A stretch of DNA of 62,918 nucleotides from Betaproteobacteria bacterium (GTDB taxonomy: Bacteria; Pseudomonadota; Gammaproteobacteria; Burkholderiales; SG8-41), in contig JAKFYK010000014.1 of assembly GCA_021730905.1 (NCBI GenBank), forward strand, positions 1 through 62,918. The letters are read 5' to 3'. Made by a program: the position numbers and the translations under genes. Below the pieces are notes generated by a model that was given only the letters and a program-made list of their open reading frames with translations, was not told where the DNA came from and searched no databases. Below, piece after piece: positions 1-9,261 of the stretch (its first letter is position 1; every line of letters starts with the position of its first letter).

Positions 1-104
1 ACCGGGATTGACCTTCAATGAAGCGCTTCATCAGGGATACCTCGCAAGGCTGAGATCACAAGACGTTTGATGTGCGCTATCGTGAAATGTTCCATACCAT
101 TGCA

Positions 105-124
105 GGCTGTGTTTTCACACAGCC
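105..124. repeat. Perfect short hairpin upstream of ycaO
   Basis: GGCTGTGT (105-112) and ACACAGCC (117-124) pair perfectly around the loop TTTC. No T-run follows, so it does not look like a terminator. It lies about 120 bases before the ycaO start and could be an operator or a leader hairpin. The rest of 1-246 shows no convincing gene; the ycaO frame is open back to base 67 but has no family similarity there. Confidence 0.5.
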
Positions 125-246
125 TCGGTCGAAAACGGTCTTCGCACTGTACGATTCAGCTTCAGTCCATGAGCCATGCAGCCTTACTGGTATCCGAGGG
201 CGAAGTATGTCACCATCCCGCCCCCTGCAATTCCCCTGAGCACTTC

Positions 247-1968
247 ATGCAAACCGAAACCTTCATCCCCGGCAAAGACGCCGCGCTCGAATCGACCATC
301 GCCACCATGCAGCAGAAGCTGGGTGCACGCGGCTTTCATCTGGATGAATCGTCGTGGCTGAATCCGGTGGAGTCGATCTGGTCGGTGCATGTGCGCGATC
401 ATGAATGTCCGATGCTGTTTGCCAATGGCAAAGGCGCGACCAAGCTGGCGGCGCGCGCGAGTGCGCTGGGTGAGTTTTTTGAGCGGCTGAACACGCATTA
501 TTTCTGGACGCATTTCCATCTGGGGGCAACGCGGGCGAATCGTCCGTTCGTTCACTATCCGCAGGAGCGTTGGTTTGCGCCGACGAAAAACGGCAAATGG
601 CCCAAGGCATTGCTCAATCCCGAACTGCACAAGTTTTACAACCCGGACGGCGACATCGAGGATCAGGTTTTGGTGGACCTGAATTCCGGCAACGTCGAGC
701 GCGGCATCTGCGCGCTGCCGTACACGCGCCTGCGCGATGGCGCGCAGACGTGGATACCGGTCAACATCATCGGCAACCTGTATGTGAGCAACGGCATGGC
801 GGCGGGCAACACGATGATGGAGGCACGCAGTCAGGCTTTGTCGGAAATTTTCGAGCGCAATATCAAGAACCGCATCATCAGTGAGGGCCTGTGCCTGCCC
901 GAGGTGCCGGACGAGGTGATTGCGCGCTATCCGGGCATCGCGGCCGGCATCAAGGGTTTGCGCGAGGCGGGCTTTGGCATACTGGTGCGCGATGCATCGC
1001 TGGGCGGGCGCTATCCGGTGATGAACGTGACGCTGCTGCACCCGAAAGACCAGGGTGTATTTGCCAGCTTTGGCGCGCATCCGCGTTTTGAGGTAGCGCT
1101 GGAGCGTGCGCTCACCGAATTGCTGCAGGGCCGCGCACTGGATTCTCTCGAAAACTTTCCCGAGCCGGGCTTCGACATGGATGAAATCACCATGGCATCT
1201 AACCTGGAAATTCACTTCGTCGATTCCAGCGGTGTGATCAGCTGGAATTTTCTGGGCGACAAACCGGATTTCCCGTTTGCCGATTGGAACTTCGGCACCA
1301 CTACGGCGGAAGACTACGCGTGGCTGTGCAACTGCATCAAGGAAGAAGGCAAAGATATTTACGTCGCGGATTTCACGGAGCAGGGCGCTTACAGTTGCCG
1401 TATTCTGGTGCCGGGTATGTCGGAGATTTATCCGGTGGAAGATCTGGCGTGGGAAAACAACAGCGTCGGCAACCAGATTCGTCCGATGCTGGTGAAACTG
1501 CCCGCGTTAAGCGATGCCGAGTCGAAAGCCTTGCTCGACGATTTGCAAACCCTGAACCTGAATGACGAAAGACCGCTGTGGGAAATTCTCGGTCTCGCGA
1601 TTCCGGTGGATACGGTGTGGAAAGAATTGCGTATCGGCGAACTCAAAACCCTGCTGGCGCTGGCCATTGGTGACGAAGAGGCGACACGCGAAGGCTGCGA
1701 CTGGATACATCATTTTCAGGAAATGAAACCGGCGCGCCGGCTGGTGTATCGCTGCATTGAAAGCCTGATGAATCTGGAAAAAGTAGCTGATTACAGGTGC
1801 TCACTGGATTTGCTCTACGGCAAGGAAACCGTGCGTCAGGCGCAGGCTTTGCTCGATCGCAGCGAGCGCTTCTTCGGTCTGGAAACACTGGGCGTGGATA
1901 TGGAAGGCAGCGCCATGCACCAAACACTGCTGGCGGCCTACGACAAGTTGTTCGCAGTGGCTGCCTGA
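247..1968 (+). CDS. ycaO: YcaO family protein (ribosomal S12 methylthiotransferase accessory factor type)
   Basis: The 573-residue protein matches E. coli YcaO almost end to end. The N-terminus reads QTETFIPGKDAALE, followed by NGKGATKLAARASALGEFFE, NIIGNLYVSNGMAAGNT and SLGGRYPVMNV, and the C-terminal helical domain ends in AYDKLF. YcaO proteins bind ATP and activate amide backbones. The E. coli member is linked to beta-methylthiolation of ribosomal protein S12 together with RimO, which is not in this window. The frame is open 60 codons further upstream, but the family N-terminus begins at this ATG, so the upstream part is taken as non-coding. No strong ribosome-binding site precedes the start. 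It is transcribed alone. Confidence 0.93.
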   Translation: MQTETFIPGKDAALESTIATMQQKLGARGFHLDESSWLNPVESIWSVHVRDHECPMLFANGKGATKLAARASALGEFFERLNTHYFWTHFHLGATRANRPFVHYPQERWFAPTKNGKWPKALLNPELHKFYNPDGDIEDQVLVDLNSGNVERGICALPYTRLRDGAQTWIPVNIIGNLYVSNGMAAGNTMMEARSQALSEIFERNIKNRIISEGLCLPEVPDEVIARYPGIAAGIKGLREAGFGILVRDASLGGRYPVMNVTLLHPKDQGVFASFGAHPRFEVALERALTELLQGRALDSLENFPEPGFDMDEITMASNLEIHFVDSSGVISWNFLGDKPDFPFADWNFGTTTAEDYAWLCNCIKEEGKDIYVADFTEQGAYSCRILVPGMSEIYPVEDLAWENNSVGNQIRPMLVKLPALSDAESKALLDDLQTLNLNDERPLWEILGLAIPVDTVWKELRIGELKTLLALAIGDEEATREGCDWIHHFQEMKPARRLVYRCIESLMNLEKVADYRCSLDLLYGKETVRQAQALLDRSERFFGLETLGVDMEGSAMHQTLLAAYDKLFAVAA

Positions 1969-2107
1969 ATTAAGTCTTTGCCTGTCAGGCCCGATTTTCG
2001 ATATTCTCGCTGCAGGGCCGTGATGGCATGAAGGCGTCGTGCTATCGTACCTGTGGTGCCCCTTGGCGCCGATGAATGCTTACACACACCAGGAATGGAG
2101 ACTGACT

Positions 2108-2188
2108 ATGGGTAACCGCGACAGACAACGCAGAGAAACGAAGAAGCCAAAGCAACCGCCGAAACCTAAACCGGCCGTTAGCGCGTAG
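2108..2188 (+). CDS. Small basic Lys/Pro-rich protein, 26 aa
   Basis: The ORF encodes MGNRDRQRRETKKPKQPPKP and six more residues (KPAVSA). It follows a good ribosome-binding site, AGGAATGGAG at 2092-2101, seven bases before the ATG. The composition is extreme: a basic first half, then Lys-Pro repeats. Tiny proteins starting MGNRD or MSNRD with a KKPKK-like tail are, as I recall, widespread and usually unannotated in proteobacteria. The function is unknown; the charge suggests nucleic acid or ribosome binding, which is inference. It stands alone, 139 bases after ycaO. Confidence 0.62.
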   Translation: MGNRDRQRRETKKPKQPPKPKPAVSA

Positions 2189-2232
2189 AGATTCCGGGAT
2201 TCCACTTTCATGACATTCGAGGCGATTTCCCT

Positions 2233-2577
2233 TTGACTACCGATACCCCCGAATCCGTCCGCAAGGCGCTGATCGACGCCTTGCTTCTCAAACTTCCGGG
2301 CGTCAGTGCCAGAAAAATAAACGGCCTTGACGCCTATTTCGTCAGCGACAAGATGTTTGCCTGCATTAGTGGCGGCGGTATCGGACTGCGTTTTTCTGCT
2401 GCCGTCGCGACGGAACTGCATTTCTCAAAGGACAACGTTGTGCCGTTTCAGCCGCGCGGGTTGCCGGCTACGCGAGAATGGATACAGATCGACCGTGCCG
2501 ACGCAGCCGATTACGAAAAGGATCTCGAACTGTTTCAGGCATCGATCGAATTCGTGAAAGCCGCGCGCACGCGTTAG
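2233..2577 (+). CDS. TfoX/Sxy N-terminal-domain-like protein
   Basis: A 114-residue protein. The pattern LPGVSARKINGLDAYFV..KMFACISGGGIGLRF...PF.PRG.P.TREWIQI resembles single-domain TfoX_N proteins. In gammaproteobacteria, full-length TfoX/Sxy controls competence; stand-alone N-domains have no settled role. The start appears to be TTG at 2233: the ATG at 2210 runs into a stop after eight codons, and a GAGG stretch lies at 2219-2222. The non-ATG start suggests low expression. Family assignment is from pattern only. Confidence 0.6.
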   Translation: MTTDTPESVRKALIDALLLKLPGVSARKINGLDAYFVSDKMFACISGGGIGLRFSAAVATELHFSKDNVVPFQPRGLPATREWIQIDRADAADYEKDLELFQASIEFVKAARTR

Positions 2578-2640
2578 GCTGGTGGCGAGTCCACGCAGGG
2601 AAGGGCTGCGTTGCTTTTTCATGCTCAACGACCATAGCCG

Positions 2641-3210
2641 ATGCTGATCTACATCCACGGATTCAACAGCGCGCCTGGCTCATTCAAGGCGCGGCTGGTC
2701 GGCGAGCGCATGCGCGCGCTGGGGCGCGAGAGCGACTATGTCGTGCCGGCGTTGCCGCATCGTCCGGCCGAAGCGATGGCGTTGTTGCGCGATCTTGTTG
2801 AACGCCATCCCGGTGCGGCGCTGATCGGCAGTTCGCTGGGCGGCTTTTATGCGACGTGGCTCGCCGAGCGCTATGAACATTCGGCGTTGCGCGTGGTGCT
2901 GGTGAATCCTGCCGTGCGGCCTTACAAACTATTGAGCGGCACTCTCGGCCCGCAGAAGAATCTGTATACCGGCGCTGAATACGAACTCACCGCGCAACAC
3001 ATCGATGAGCTGAAGGCATTGGAAGTTGCAGCCATCACGCCCGGGCGCTACCTGCTGCTCACGCGCACCGGTGATGAAGTGCTCGACTACCGGCTTGCCG
3101 TCGAAAAGTATCGCGGCGCGCGGCAACTGGTGATACCCGGTGGCGATCACAGCTTCGGCGATTTTGGCGCGTATCTCGACACCGTGCTCGCGTTTGCGGG
3201 AATCCTGTAG
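2641..3210 (+). CDS. YqiA-like alpha/beta-hydrolase (UPF0227 esterase)
   Basis: A 189-residue alpha/beta hydrolase of the YqiA type. It opens with MLIYIHGFNSAPGSFKA, has the nucleophile elbow GSSLGG (Ser at about residue 63), the acid in TGDEVLDY, and the catalytic His in GGDHSF near the C-terminus. Members hydrolyse short acyl esters and are cytosolic; there is no signal peptide. The gene starts 63 bases after the TfoX-like gene, and the next gene follows within 40 bases, so the three may be co-transcribed. The substrate cannot be read from the sequence. Confidence 0.82.
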   Translation: MLIYIHGFNSAPGSFKARLVGERMRALGRESDYVVPALPHRPAEAMALLRDLVERHPGAALIGSSLGGFYATWLAERYEHSALRVVLVNPAVRPYKLLSGTLGPQKNLYTGAEYELTAQHIDELKALEVAAITPGRYLLLTRTGDEVLDYRLAVEKYRGARQLVIPGGDHSFGDFGAYLDTVLAFAGIL

Positions 3211-3247
3211 CGGGTGGAGAATCGACGGATGCCTGCGATCCGTGACG

Positions 3248-6067
3248 ATGAACGCTGAACCACAACCGGCACTGTTGCAAGCCGAAGAAGCCGCCGCGCG
3301 CATGCTCGCGCTGGCGGAGACGTTCGTGCGCGAGACGCGGCCCGGACGCGCGCTGCGAGTGACACTCGACAGTTCGCTGGAACGCGATCTGGGTATCGAC
3401 AGTCTGGGGCGGGCGGAACTGTTGTTGCGTGCGGAGCGGGCGTTCGCCGTCGCGCTGCCGGAACGCGCGTTGAACGAGGCCGACACGCCGCGTGATCTGT
3501 TGCGCTTTGTGCTGGGCGCGCACGGACCACTTGCCGCAACTGTGCGCGCAGTGCAGGTGCTGGCGGTGCGCGGTGATCAGGGCGTGCCATCGGAGGCGCG
3601 CACGCTGCTTGAGATGATCGACTGGCATCTTGAGCGTCATCCCGATCAGTTGCAGATTCATCTCTACGGCGAAGACGATACCGCGGAAGACATCAGCTAC
3701 GCCACGCTCGCCGCTGGTGCATCGACGGTGGCGGCCGAACTCGCCGGGCGCGGGTTGGTGCCCGGCCAGACGGTGGCGATCATGCTGCCCACCAGCCGCG
3801 ACTATTTCTTCAGCTTCCTCGGCATCCTGATGGCGGGCGGCATACCGGTGCCGATTTATCCGCCAGTGCGGCTGGCGCAACTCGAAGATCATATGCATCG
3901 CCACGCCGGCATTCTGTCCAACGCGCAGGCGGCCATGCTCATCACTGTGCCGCAAGCGAAGGGCGTGGCGCTGCTGCTGCGCTCGCAAGTGCCCAGCTTG
4001 CGTCACGTGCTGACGGCGGCTGATTTTGCCAATGGTGCATCTGCAGTGCGTTTTGATCTGCGCCCGCATATCGGCGCCGAGGACATCGCGTTCATCCAAT
4101 ATACCTCGGGCTCGACCGGAAACCCGAAGGGCGTCGCGCTCACCCACGCCAACCTGCTTGCCAATCTGCGCGCGATGGGCGAAGCGGTGCGCGTGCAGCC
4201 GGATGATGTGTTCGTGAGCTGGCTGCCGCTGTACCACGACATGGGGTTGATCGGCGCATGGTTGGCGGGGCTGTATTTTGGCTTTCCGTCGGTGATCATG
4301 TCGCCGCTGGCATTTCTCGCGCGCCCGCAGCGCTGGCTGTGGGCGATGCATCGCCATCGCGGCACGTTGTCGGCGGCGCCGAACTTCGCGTACGAACTGT
4401 GCGTGCGCAAGATTGCCGACGCAGATATCGAAGGGGTTGATCTTTCTTCATGGCGTTACGCCTTCAACGGCGCGGAGCCGGTAAGCCCGGATACTATCGC
4501 CACGTTTCGTGATCGTTTCGCGAAGTTCGGCTTGAATCCGCAGGCGATAGCGCCGTGTTACGGTTTGGCGGAATGTTCGGTGGGACTGGCGTTTCCGCCG
4601 CCCAATCGCGCGCCGATCGTTGATGTCGTGCAGCGCGAGCCGTTCACGCGATCGGCGCGCGCGGTTCCTGCCGCGCCGGAGGATGAAAATACGCTGCGCT
4701 TCGTTGCTTGCGGCCTGCCGCTTGCCGGCCATCCGACGCGGGTGGTTGATGCCGCCGGCATCGAGCTTGGCGAGCGCCACGAGGGACGCCTCCAGTTCAA
4801 AGGGCCGTCGGCCACGCGCGGCTACTATCGCAATCCCGAGCAGACCGCGAAGCTGTTTGACGGCGATTGGCTTGACACCGGCGACTACGCGTACTTCGCG
4901 AATGGCGAACTGTATCTCACGGGGCGCGTCAAGGATCTGATCATACGCGGCGGACGCAATATCTATCCGTACGATCTCGAACAGGCCGTGGGCGATATCC
5001 CCGGCATACGCAAGGGCTGTGTCGCGGTATTCGGCAGTGCCGATGCGGCTTCGGGCACCGAGCGCATTATCGTGCTTGCCGAAACGCGCGAAACGGACGC
5101 CGTGCGGCGCGAGGCGTTACAGCGCGCGGTGAACGATGCCGCGGTGGCGGTGATCGGCCTGCCGGCGGATGAGGTGGTGCTGGCGCCGCCGTACACGGTG
5201 CTCAAAACGTCCAGCGGCAAAATTCGCCGCGCCGCGAGCCGCGAGTTTTATGAGCACGGCGGACAGGCGTCACGCCCGCAGCCGGTGTGGATGCAGGTCA
5301 CGCGGCTGGCGTGGCAAGCGGCGTGGCCGGAAGCGAAGCGCCGCTTGCGCGCGCTGTGGGACGTGTTTTACGGGTTGTATGCGCTGGCGTGGTTCGGACT
5401 GCTGATGCCATTCACCTGGATGATGGTCGCGTTGCTGCGCCGTCCGGCGATTAACCGTCCGTTCATTGCCATCATGGCGCGGATTTTCACACGGCTGATC
5501 GGCGTCGCGCCAACGGTCGAAGGCCGCGAAAACATACCGCAGGGCACCTGCGTATTCGCGATGAATCACACCAGCTATCTTGACGGCATCATGCTGTGTG
5601 CCGCGTTGCCGCTGCGCTATCCGCATGTGTTCGCCGCCAAGCGCGAATTCATCGGGCACTGGTTTCCGCGTTTGTTTTTGAACGGCATCGGCGCGGCCTA
5701 TGTAGAACGCACTGATCCCAAACTGGGCGTCGAGGGCATCGATCAATTCCTGCGCGCGTTGCGCAAAGGCGACACGCCGGTGTTTTTCCCGGAAGGCACG
5801 TTTGACCGGCGCACCGGATTGAAACCGTTTCGCACCGGCGCCTTCGCGGTCGCGGCGCAAGCCGGCGTGCCGGTGGTGCCGGTGGCGATCCGTGGCGCGC
5901 GCGCGGTGTTGCGTGATCAGGTTTGGCTGCCGCGCTACGGCGCGGTAACGTTGCGTTTTTCCGCGCCGGTGCATCCCGCCGGTGGCGAGTGGGGGGATAT
6001 GGTGAAGCTGCGCGATGCTGTGCGCGAGCCGATTCAGCGTTACTGCGGTGAGCCGGACATTGGTTGA
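3248..6067 (+). CDS. Three-domain fusion: acyl carrier domain, acyl-AMP ligase, PlsC acyltransferase
   Basis: The 939-residue protein has three parts. Residues 1-90 are an acyl-carrier-like domain with the phosphopantetheine site GIDSLG (Ser52). Residues 120-690 are an adenylating enzyme with the P-loop TSGSTGNPKG (about 285) and the hinge LYLTGRVKDLIIRGGRNIYP; the shape is that of fatty acyl-AMP ligases. Residues 720-939 are a 1-acylglycerol-3-phosphate acyltransferase with NHTSYLD (about 771) and FPEGTF (about 846). A hydrophobic stretch (about 708-735) precedes the acyltransferase and suggests membrane attachment. The inferred role is to activate a fatty acid, load the attached carrier and transfer it to a lipid. 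The start is the ATG just after the yqiA-like gene; the longer frame overlaps that gene. Confidence 0.85.
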   Translation: MNAEPQPALLQAEEAAARMLALAETFVRETRPGRALRVTLDSSLERDLGIDSLGRAELLLRAERAFAVALPERALNEADTPRDLLRFVLGAHGPLAATVRAVQVLAVRGDQGVPSEARTLLEMIDWHLERHPDQLQIHLYGEDDTAEDISYATLAAGASTVAAELAGRGLVPGQTVAIMLPTSRDYFFSFLGILMAGGIPVPIYPPVRLAQLEDHMHRHAGILSNAQAAMLITVPQAKGVALLLRSQVPSLRHVLTAADFANGASAVRFDLRPHIGAEDIAFIQYTSGSTGNPKGVALTHANLLANLRAMGEAVRVQPDDVFVSWLPLYHDMGLIGAWLAGLYFGFPSVIMSPLAFLARPQRWLWAMHRHRGTLSAAPNFAYELCVRKIADADIEGVDLSSWRYAFNGAEPVSPDTIATFRDRFAKFGLNPQAIAPCYGLAECSVGLAFPPPNRAPIVDVVQREPFTRSARAVPAAPEDENTLRFVACGLPLAGHPTRVVDAAGIELGERHEGRLQFKGPSATRGYYRNPEQTAKLFDGDWLDTGDYAYFANGELYLTGRVKDLIIRGGRNIYPYDLEQAVGDIPGIRKGCVAVFGSADAASGTERIIVLAETRETDAVRREALQRAVNDAAVAVIGLPADEVVLAPPYTVLKTSSGKIRRAASREFYEHGGQASRPQPVWMQVTRLAWQAAWPEAKRRLRALWDVFYGLYALAWFGLLMPFTWMMVALLRRPAINRPFIAIMARIFTRLIGVAPTVEGRENIPQGTCVFAMNHTSYLDGIMLCAALPLRYPHVFAAKREFIGHWFPRLFLNGIGAAYVERTDPKLGVEGIDQFLRALRKGDTPVFFPEGTFDRRTGLKPFRTGAFAVAAQAGVPVVPVAIRGARAVLRDQVWLPRYGAVTLRFSAPVHPAGGEWGDMVKLRDAVREPIQRYCGEPDIG

Positions 6068-6149
6068 AAAGTCTTCAAACCATGCAGTGGATGGCGTAGC
6101 ATAGCGTCTCTTTTTCGGTTTTAATCACATCGCAAGGAGGAGATAAATA

Positions 6150-7202
6150 ATGTTTAAAAACAAACACTTACAATATATCATTAGTGTCGTGTTTGCGCTG
6201 GTGTTGTTGATGCCCGGATTCGCATCGGCACAGAAATGGTCGCGTGCTGCGCCGTTTCCCGAAGCGTCCGAGGAGGTTTACGGCGTCAGCGCGGGCGGCA
6301 AGCTGTATGTGTTCGGCGGCCTTGCGCCAGCGTGGACGCCCAAAGGCCTGGTCTACGAATACGATCCTGCGGCCGATCAATGGACCAAGAAAAAGAATAT
6401 GCCGTTGTTGAGCCACCATCTTGCGGTAGTAGAGTTCAAAGGCAAGATCTACGTATTCGGAGGGTTCGTAAAGCCGGAGAAGGGTCCCACCGCGTGGCAG
6501 CCGATTGATAACGCGTGGGAGTACGATCCCGCAAACGATACATGGAAGGCGCTTGCGCCTTTGCCATCGAAGCGCGGCTCCACAGTTGCTGCGGTAGTCA
6601 ACGGCAAAATCTACGTGATAGGCGGTGCCGGCAATTTTCCCGGTTCCAAGGATACGTCGATTCATCCGGCACGCCCGCACCGGGCGGTCGGTACCAATGA
6701 AGTGTACGATCCGGCGACCAACACATGGGAGACCAAAGCGCCGATGCCCACGGCGCGCAATCACGCAGCCATCGGCGCAGTGAATAACAAGATTTACATT
6801 CTGGGCGGGCGTGTCGGCAATGGATTCATTACCAGGGCGAGCAACACGGATATCGTCGAAATGTACGACCCCGCGATTGATCAATGGGGTCCGCTCCTGG
6901 CACCAATGCCGACGCCGCGCAGCGCCGTGGCCTGGGGCGTGAATCGCGGCAAGATCTACGTGGTGGGGGGCGAGGTGCGCAATCCGGTGTTATCGGCGAC
7001 TTACCGCGTGGTTGAAGCGTACGATGCGGCGGCCAACCGCTGGTCGGCGCTTCCGCCCATGGAATTTTCCCGGCATGGCAGCGCGGCGGATTTTATAGGC
7101 AACAAGTTGTACGTGGTAAGTGGAAACGTGCAGTCGGGTGGCGGTCCCTCCACGCATATCGAAACCGACGTAAATGAGGTGCTTGATCTCGACGCGAAGT
7201 AA
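6150..7202 (+). CDS. Secreted Kelch-repeat beta-propeller protein
   Basis: A 350-residue protein with a signal peptide (hydrophobic core VVFALVLLMPG, likely cut after FASA). Six Kelch units follow, seen as GGKLYVFGG, KGKIYVFGG, NGKIYVIGG, NNKIYILGG, RGKIYVVGG and GNKLYVVSG, each followed by a YDP..D.W segment. That fits a six-bladed propeller in the periplasm or outside the cell. Kelch propellers bind partners or occasionally are oxidases; no catalytic residues are evident. A very strong ribosome-binding site, AAGGAGGAG, precedes the ATG. The first codons coincide with the AT-rich dispersed repeat (6153-6171). A strong terminator follows, so the gene is probably monocistronic. Confidence 0.85.
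   Translation: MFKNKHLQYIISVVFALVLLMPGFASAQKWSRAAPFPEASEEVYGVSAGGKLYVFGGLAPAWTPKGLVYEYDPAADQWTKKKNMPLLSHHLAVVEFKGKIYVFGGFVKPEKGPTAWQPIDNAWEYDPANDTWKALAPLPSKRGSTVAAVVNGKIYVIGGAGNFPGSKDTSIHPARPHRAVGTNEVYDPATNTWETKAPMPTARNHAAIGAVNNKIYILGGRVGNGFITRASNTDIVEMYDPAIDQWGPLLAPMPTPRSAVAWGVNRGKIYVVGGEVRNPVLSATYRVVEAYDAAANRWSALPPMEFSRHGSAADFIGNKLYVVSGNVQSGGGPSTHIETDVNEVLDLDAK
6153..6171 (+). repeat. Dispersed AT-rich repeat, copy in Kelch start codons
   Basis: TTTAAAAACAAACACTTAC differs from the consensus AAAAACAAATACTTA at one base. It sits directly after the ATG of the Kelch gene and encodes FKNKHL, so it is translated as the start of the signal peptide. Confidence 0.75.
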
Positions 7203-7231
7203 CGACAAGTAGCAAGGGGTATAATCACAGT

Positions 7232-7267
7232 GCGGCCCGCAGTCTGACTTGCGGGCCGCGTTTTTTT
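7232..7267 (+). terminator. Rho-independent terminator after the Kelch gene
   Basis: GCGGCCCGCA (7232-7241) pairs perfectly with TGCGGGCCGC (7250-7259) around an 8-base loop, and a run of seven T follows at 7261-7267. It separates the Kelch gene from the RNase gene that starts at 7295. Confidence 0.93.
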
Positions 7268-7294
7268 GCCCGTGCGGATACCCGATCGAAAGCA

Positions 7295-9145
7295 ATGAAC
7301 GTATTTTACGAAGAAGACGGCGGTTTCAAGGTCGGCGCGATCCTTGCTGACAACGACACGTCGCTGCAAATCGAAGCGCCGCACGGCAAACGTTCGAAGG
7401 TGAAGGCATCGGCGGTGCTGCTGCGCTTTGAGCGCCCCGCGTTGGGAGACTTCATGAATGAGGCGCAGCGCGCCGCGGACGAAATCGATATTGATTTTCT
7501 GTGGCAGTGCTGCGGCGAGCCGGAGTTTGAAACCGCGGCACTGGCGCGCGAGTATTTCGGGCATGAGCCGAGTGCGCTGGAGTCCGCGGCGGCGTTGCTG
7601 CGGCTGCACGGCGCGCCGATGTATTTTTACAAAAAGGGTCGTGGCCGCTATAAAGCTGCGCCCGAAGCCGCGCTCAAAGCCGCGCTGGCGGGCATGGAGC
7701 GGCGCAGGCAGCAGGCCGAGCAGAAACAGCACTATGTCGATGAATTGTTCGCGGGACGCATGCCCGAGGCGTTGGTGCCGCAACTGAAAACGCTGTTCTA
7801 CAAGCCTGACAAGAACAGCATCGAGTACAAGGCGCTTGAAGAAGCCGGCGCGGCGTTGCATCTATCGATGGCGCGACTGGTTGAACGTTGCGGCGCGCTG
7901 CCCTCGACCCATGACTATCACCTGGACCGTTTTCTGTTCGAGTATTTTCCGCATGGCGCGGCAAATGCCGTACCGGTATCTCGGGCAGCGTACGATGATT
8001 TGCCGCTGTCCGATGCGGTTGCCTACAGCATCGATGATGCGGCCACCACGGAAATCGACGATGCATTCTCAGTTACGCCGCGCGCGGTGGGCGGTGTGCG
8101 CATCGGCATTCATATCGCCGCGCCCGCATTGGGCGTGACACCCGGCACGGACGCCGATGCGGTGGCACGCGAGCGGCTGTCCACCGTCTATCATCCGGCA
8201 GGAAAAATCACCATGTTGCCGGATGCGCTGATCGGCGCTTACACGCTGGCGGCAGGGTGTGACTGTCCTGCACTGTCGCTGTATGTCGATGTAAATTCGA
8301 CGGGTGAGATTGCGGCCACCGAGACGCGCGTGGAGCGGGTGCGCGTCGTGGCGAATCTGCGCCACGATGCGCTGGAGCCGGTGTTTAACGACGCGGCGCT
8401 TGCCAGCGGTGTGATCGATCATCCGCAGGGCGCGGAACTCAAGGCGCTATGGGAGTTCGCGCGCCACCTTGCGAAAGCGCGGCGCGGCGACGGCCCGGAA
8501 TCGCAGCAGCGCGCCGAGTACACGTTCAAAGTGGAAAACGACCGCGTGCAAATCGGCCGTCGCGTTCGCGGTTCGGCGGTCGACACGCTGGTGTCGGAGT
8601 TGATGATTCATGTGAACAGCACCTGGGGCCGCGAACTGGCCGACAAAAAGATGGCAGCGATTTATCGCGTGCAGAGCGCGGGCAAGGTGCGCATGAGCAC
8701 CGTACCCGCCGCGCACGAGGGATTGGGCGTGGCGCAATATCTTTGGGCGAGTTCGCCGCTGCGGCGCTACGTGGATCTCATCAATCAGCGGCAGTTGATT
8801 GCCGCTACGCGCGGTGAATCGCCGCCGTACCAGGCGCGCGACGAAGCGCTGCTTGCCGCGATGCGCGATTTCGAGCTGGCTTACGACGCTTACGCCGAGT
8901 TTCAGCGCAACATGGAACGCTACTGGTGCCTGCGCTGGCTCACCCAGGAAGCGCGCGCCAGCGTGACCGCCACGGTGATCCGCGAGAATCTGGTGCGTTT
9001 CGATGAACTGCCACTGGTGGTGCGTGTGCCGTCACTACCTGAGTTGCCTGCCGATGCCGTTGTCGAACTTGCGATTTCCGGGATCGACCTGCTGGAATTG
9101 ACGCTGCATTGCGAGTTTCAACGCCGTATGGATAGTGCTTACTAA
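7295..9145 (+). CDS. RNase II-like (RNB domain) exoribonuclease
   Basis: The 616-residue protein carries an RNB catalytic domain. AYSIDDAATTEIDDAFSV holds the acidic residues that bind Mg2+ in RNase II and RNase R, and the downstream blocks LSTVYHPAGKITMLP and WASSPLRRYVDLINQRQL are also typical. The first 200 residues are an alternative N-terminal region with a small barrel-like start and helices instead of the two classical cold-shock domains. It should degrade RNA 3' to 5' in the cytosol. It is shorter than RNase R (about 800 residues). The last part (FDELPLVVRVPSLPELP) resembles a reduced S1-type domain. The gene is bounded by the terminator upstream and an AT-rich promoter region downstream. 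Confidence 0.85.
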   Translation: MNVFYEEDGGFKVGAILADNDTSLQIEAPHGKRSKVKASAVLLRFERPALGDFMNEAQRAADEIDIDFLWQCCGEPEFETAALAREYFGHEPSALESAAALLRLHGAPMYFYKKGRGRYKAAPEAALKAALAGMERRRQQAEQKQHYVDELFAGRMPEALVPQLKTLFYKPDKNSIEYKALEEAGAALHLSMARLVERCGALPSTHDYHLDRFLFEYFPHGAANAVPVSRAAYDDLPLSDAVAYSIDDAATTEIDDAFSVTPRAVGGVRIGIHIAAPALGVTPGTDADAVARERLSTVYHPAGKITMLPDALIGAYTLAAGCDCPALSLYVDVNSTGEIAATETRVERVRVVANLRHDALEPVFNDAALASGVIDHPQGAELKALWEFARHLAKARRGDGPESQQRAEYTFKVENDRVQIGRRVRGSAVDTLVSELMIHVNSTWGRELADKKMAAIYRVQSAGKVRMSTVPAAHEGLGVAQYLWASSPLRRYVDLINQRQLIAATRGESPPYQARDEALLAAMRDFELAYDAYAEFQRNMERYWCLRWLTQEARASVTATVIRENLVRFDELPLVVRVPSLPELPADAVVELAISGIDLLELTLHCEFQRRMDSAY

Positions 9146-9223
9146 CCACAGAATGGTTAAAGGCTGTTTTTGTGCTTTTACTTGAAAATAGTGATCTAAC
9201 TATAAGTAAATAAACAAATTTTC

Positions 9224-9251
9224 TTGCCAAAACCAGGCCTTTCGCTACAAT
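9224..9251 (+). promoter_or_regulatory. Candidate sigma-70 promoter for the TonB-like gene
   Basis: TTGCCA (9224-9229) and TACAAT (9246-9251) are 16 bases apart in a markedly AT-rich gap (9146-9261). The gene's ATG lies ten bases after the -10 box and no ribosome-binding site is visible, so the transcript would have a very short leader. Confidence 0.6.
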
Positions 9252-9261
9252 ATCTTCTGAT

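Noticed and set aside
184..1215. Long minus-strand ORF across ycaO
   Set aside because: It is a mirror of the well-matched ycaO gene, rich in Arg and His, with no domain.
3059..4357. 432-codon minus-strand ORF
   Set aside because: It is opposite the three-domain acyl-AMP ligase fusion and shows only His/Arg/Gln-rich sequence.
7220..7225. TATAAT before the RNase II-like gene as a promoter
   Set aside because: It lies before the Kelch terminator hairpin, so a transcript from here would meet the terminator. No -35 box fits.
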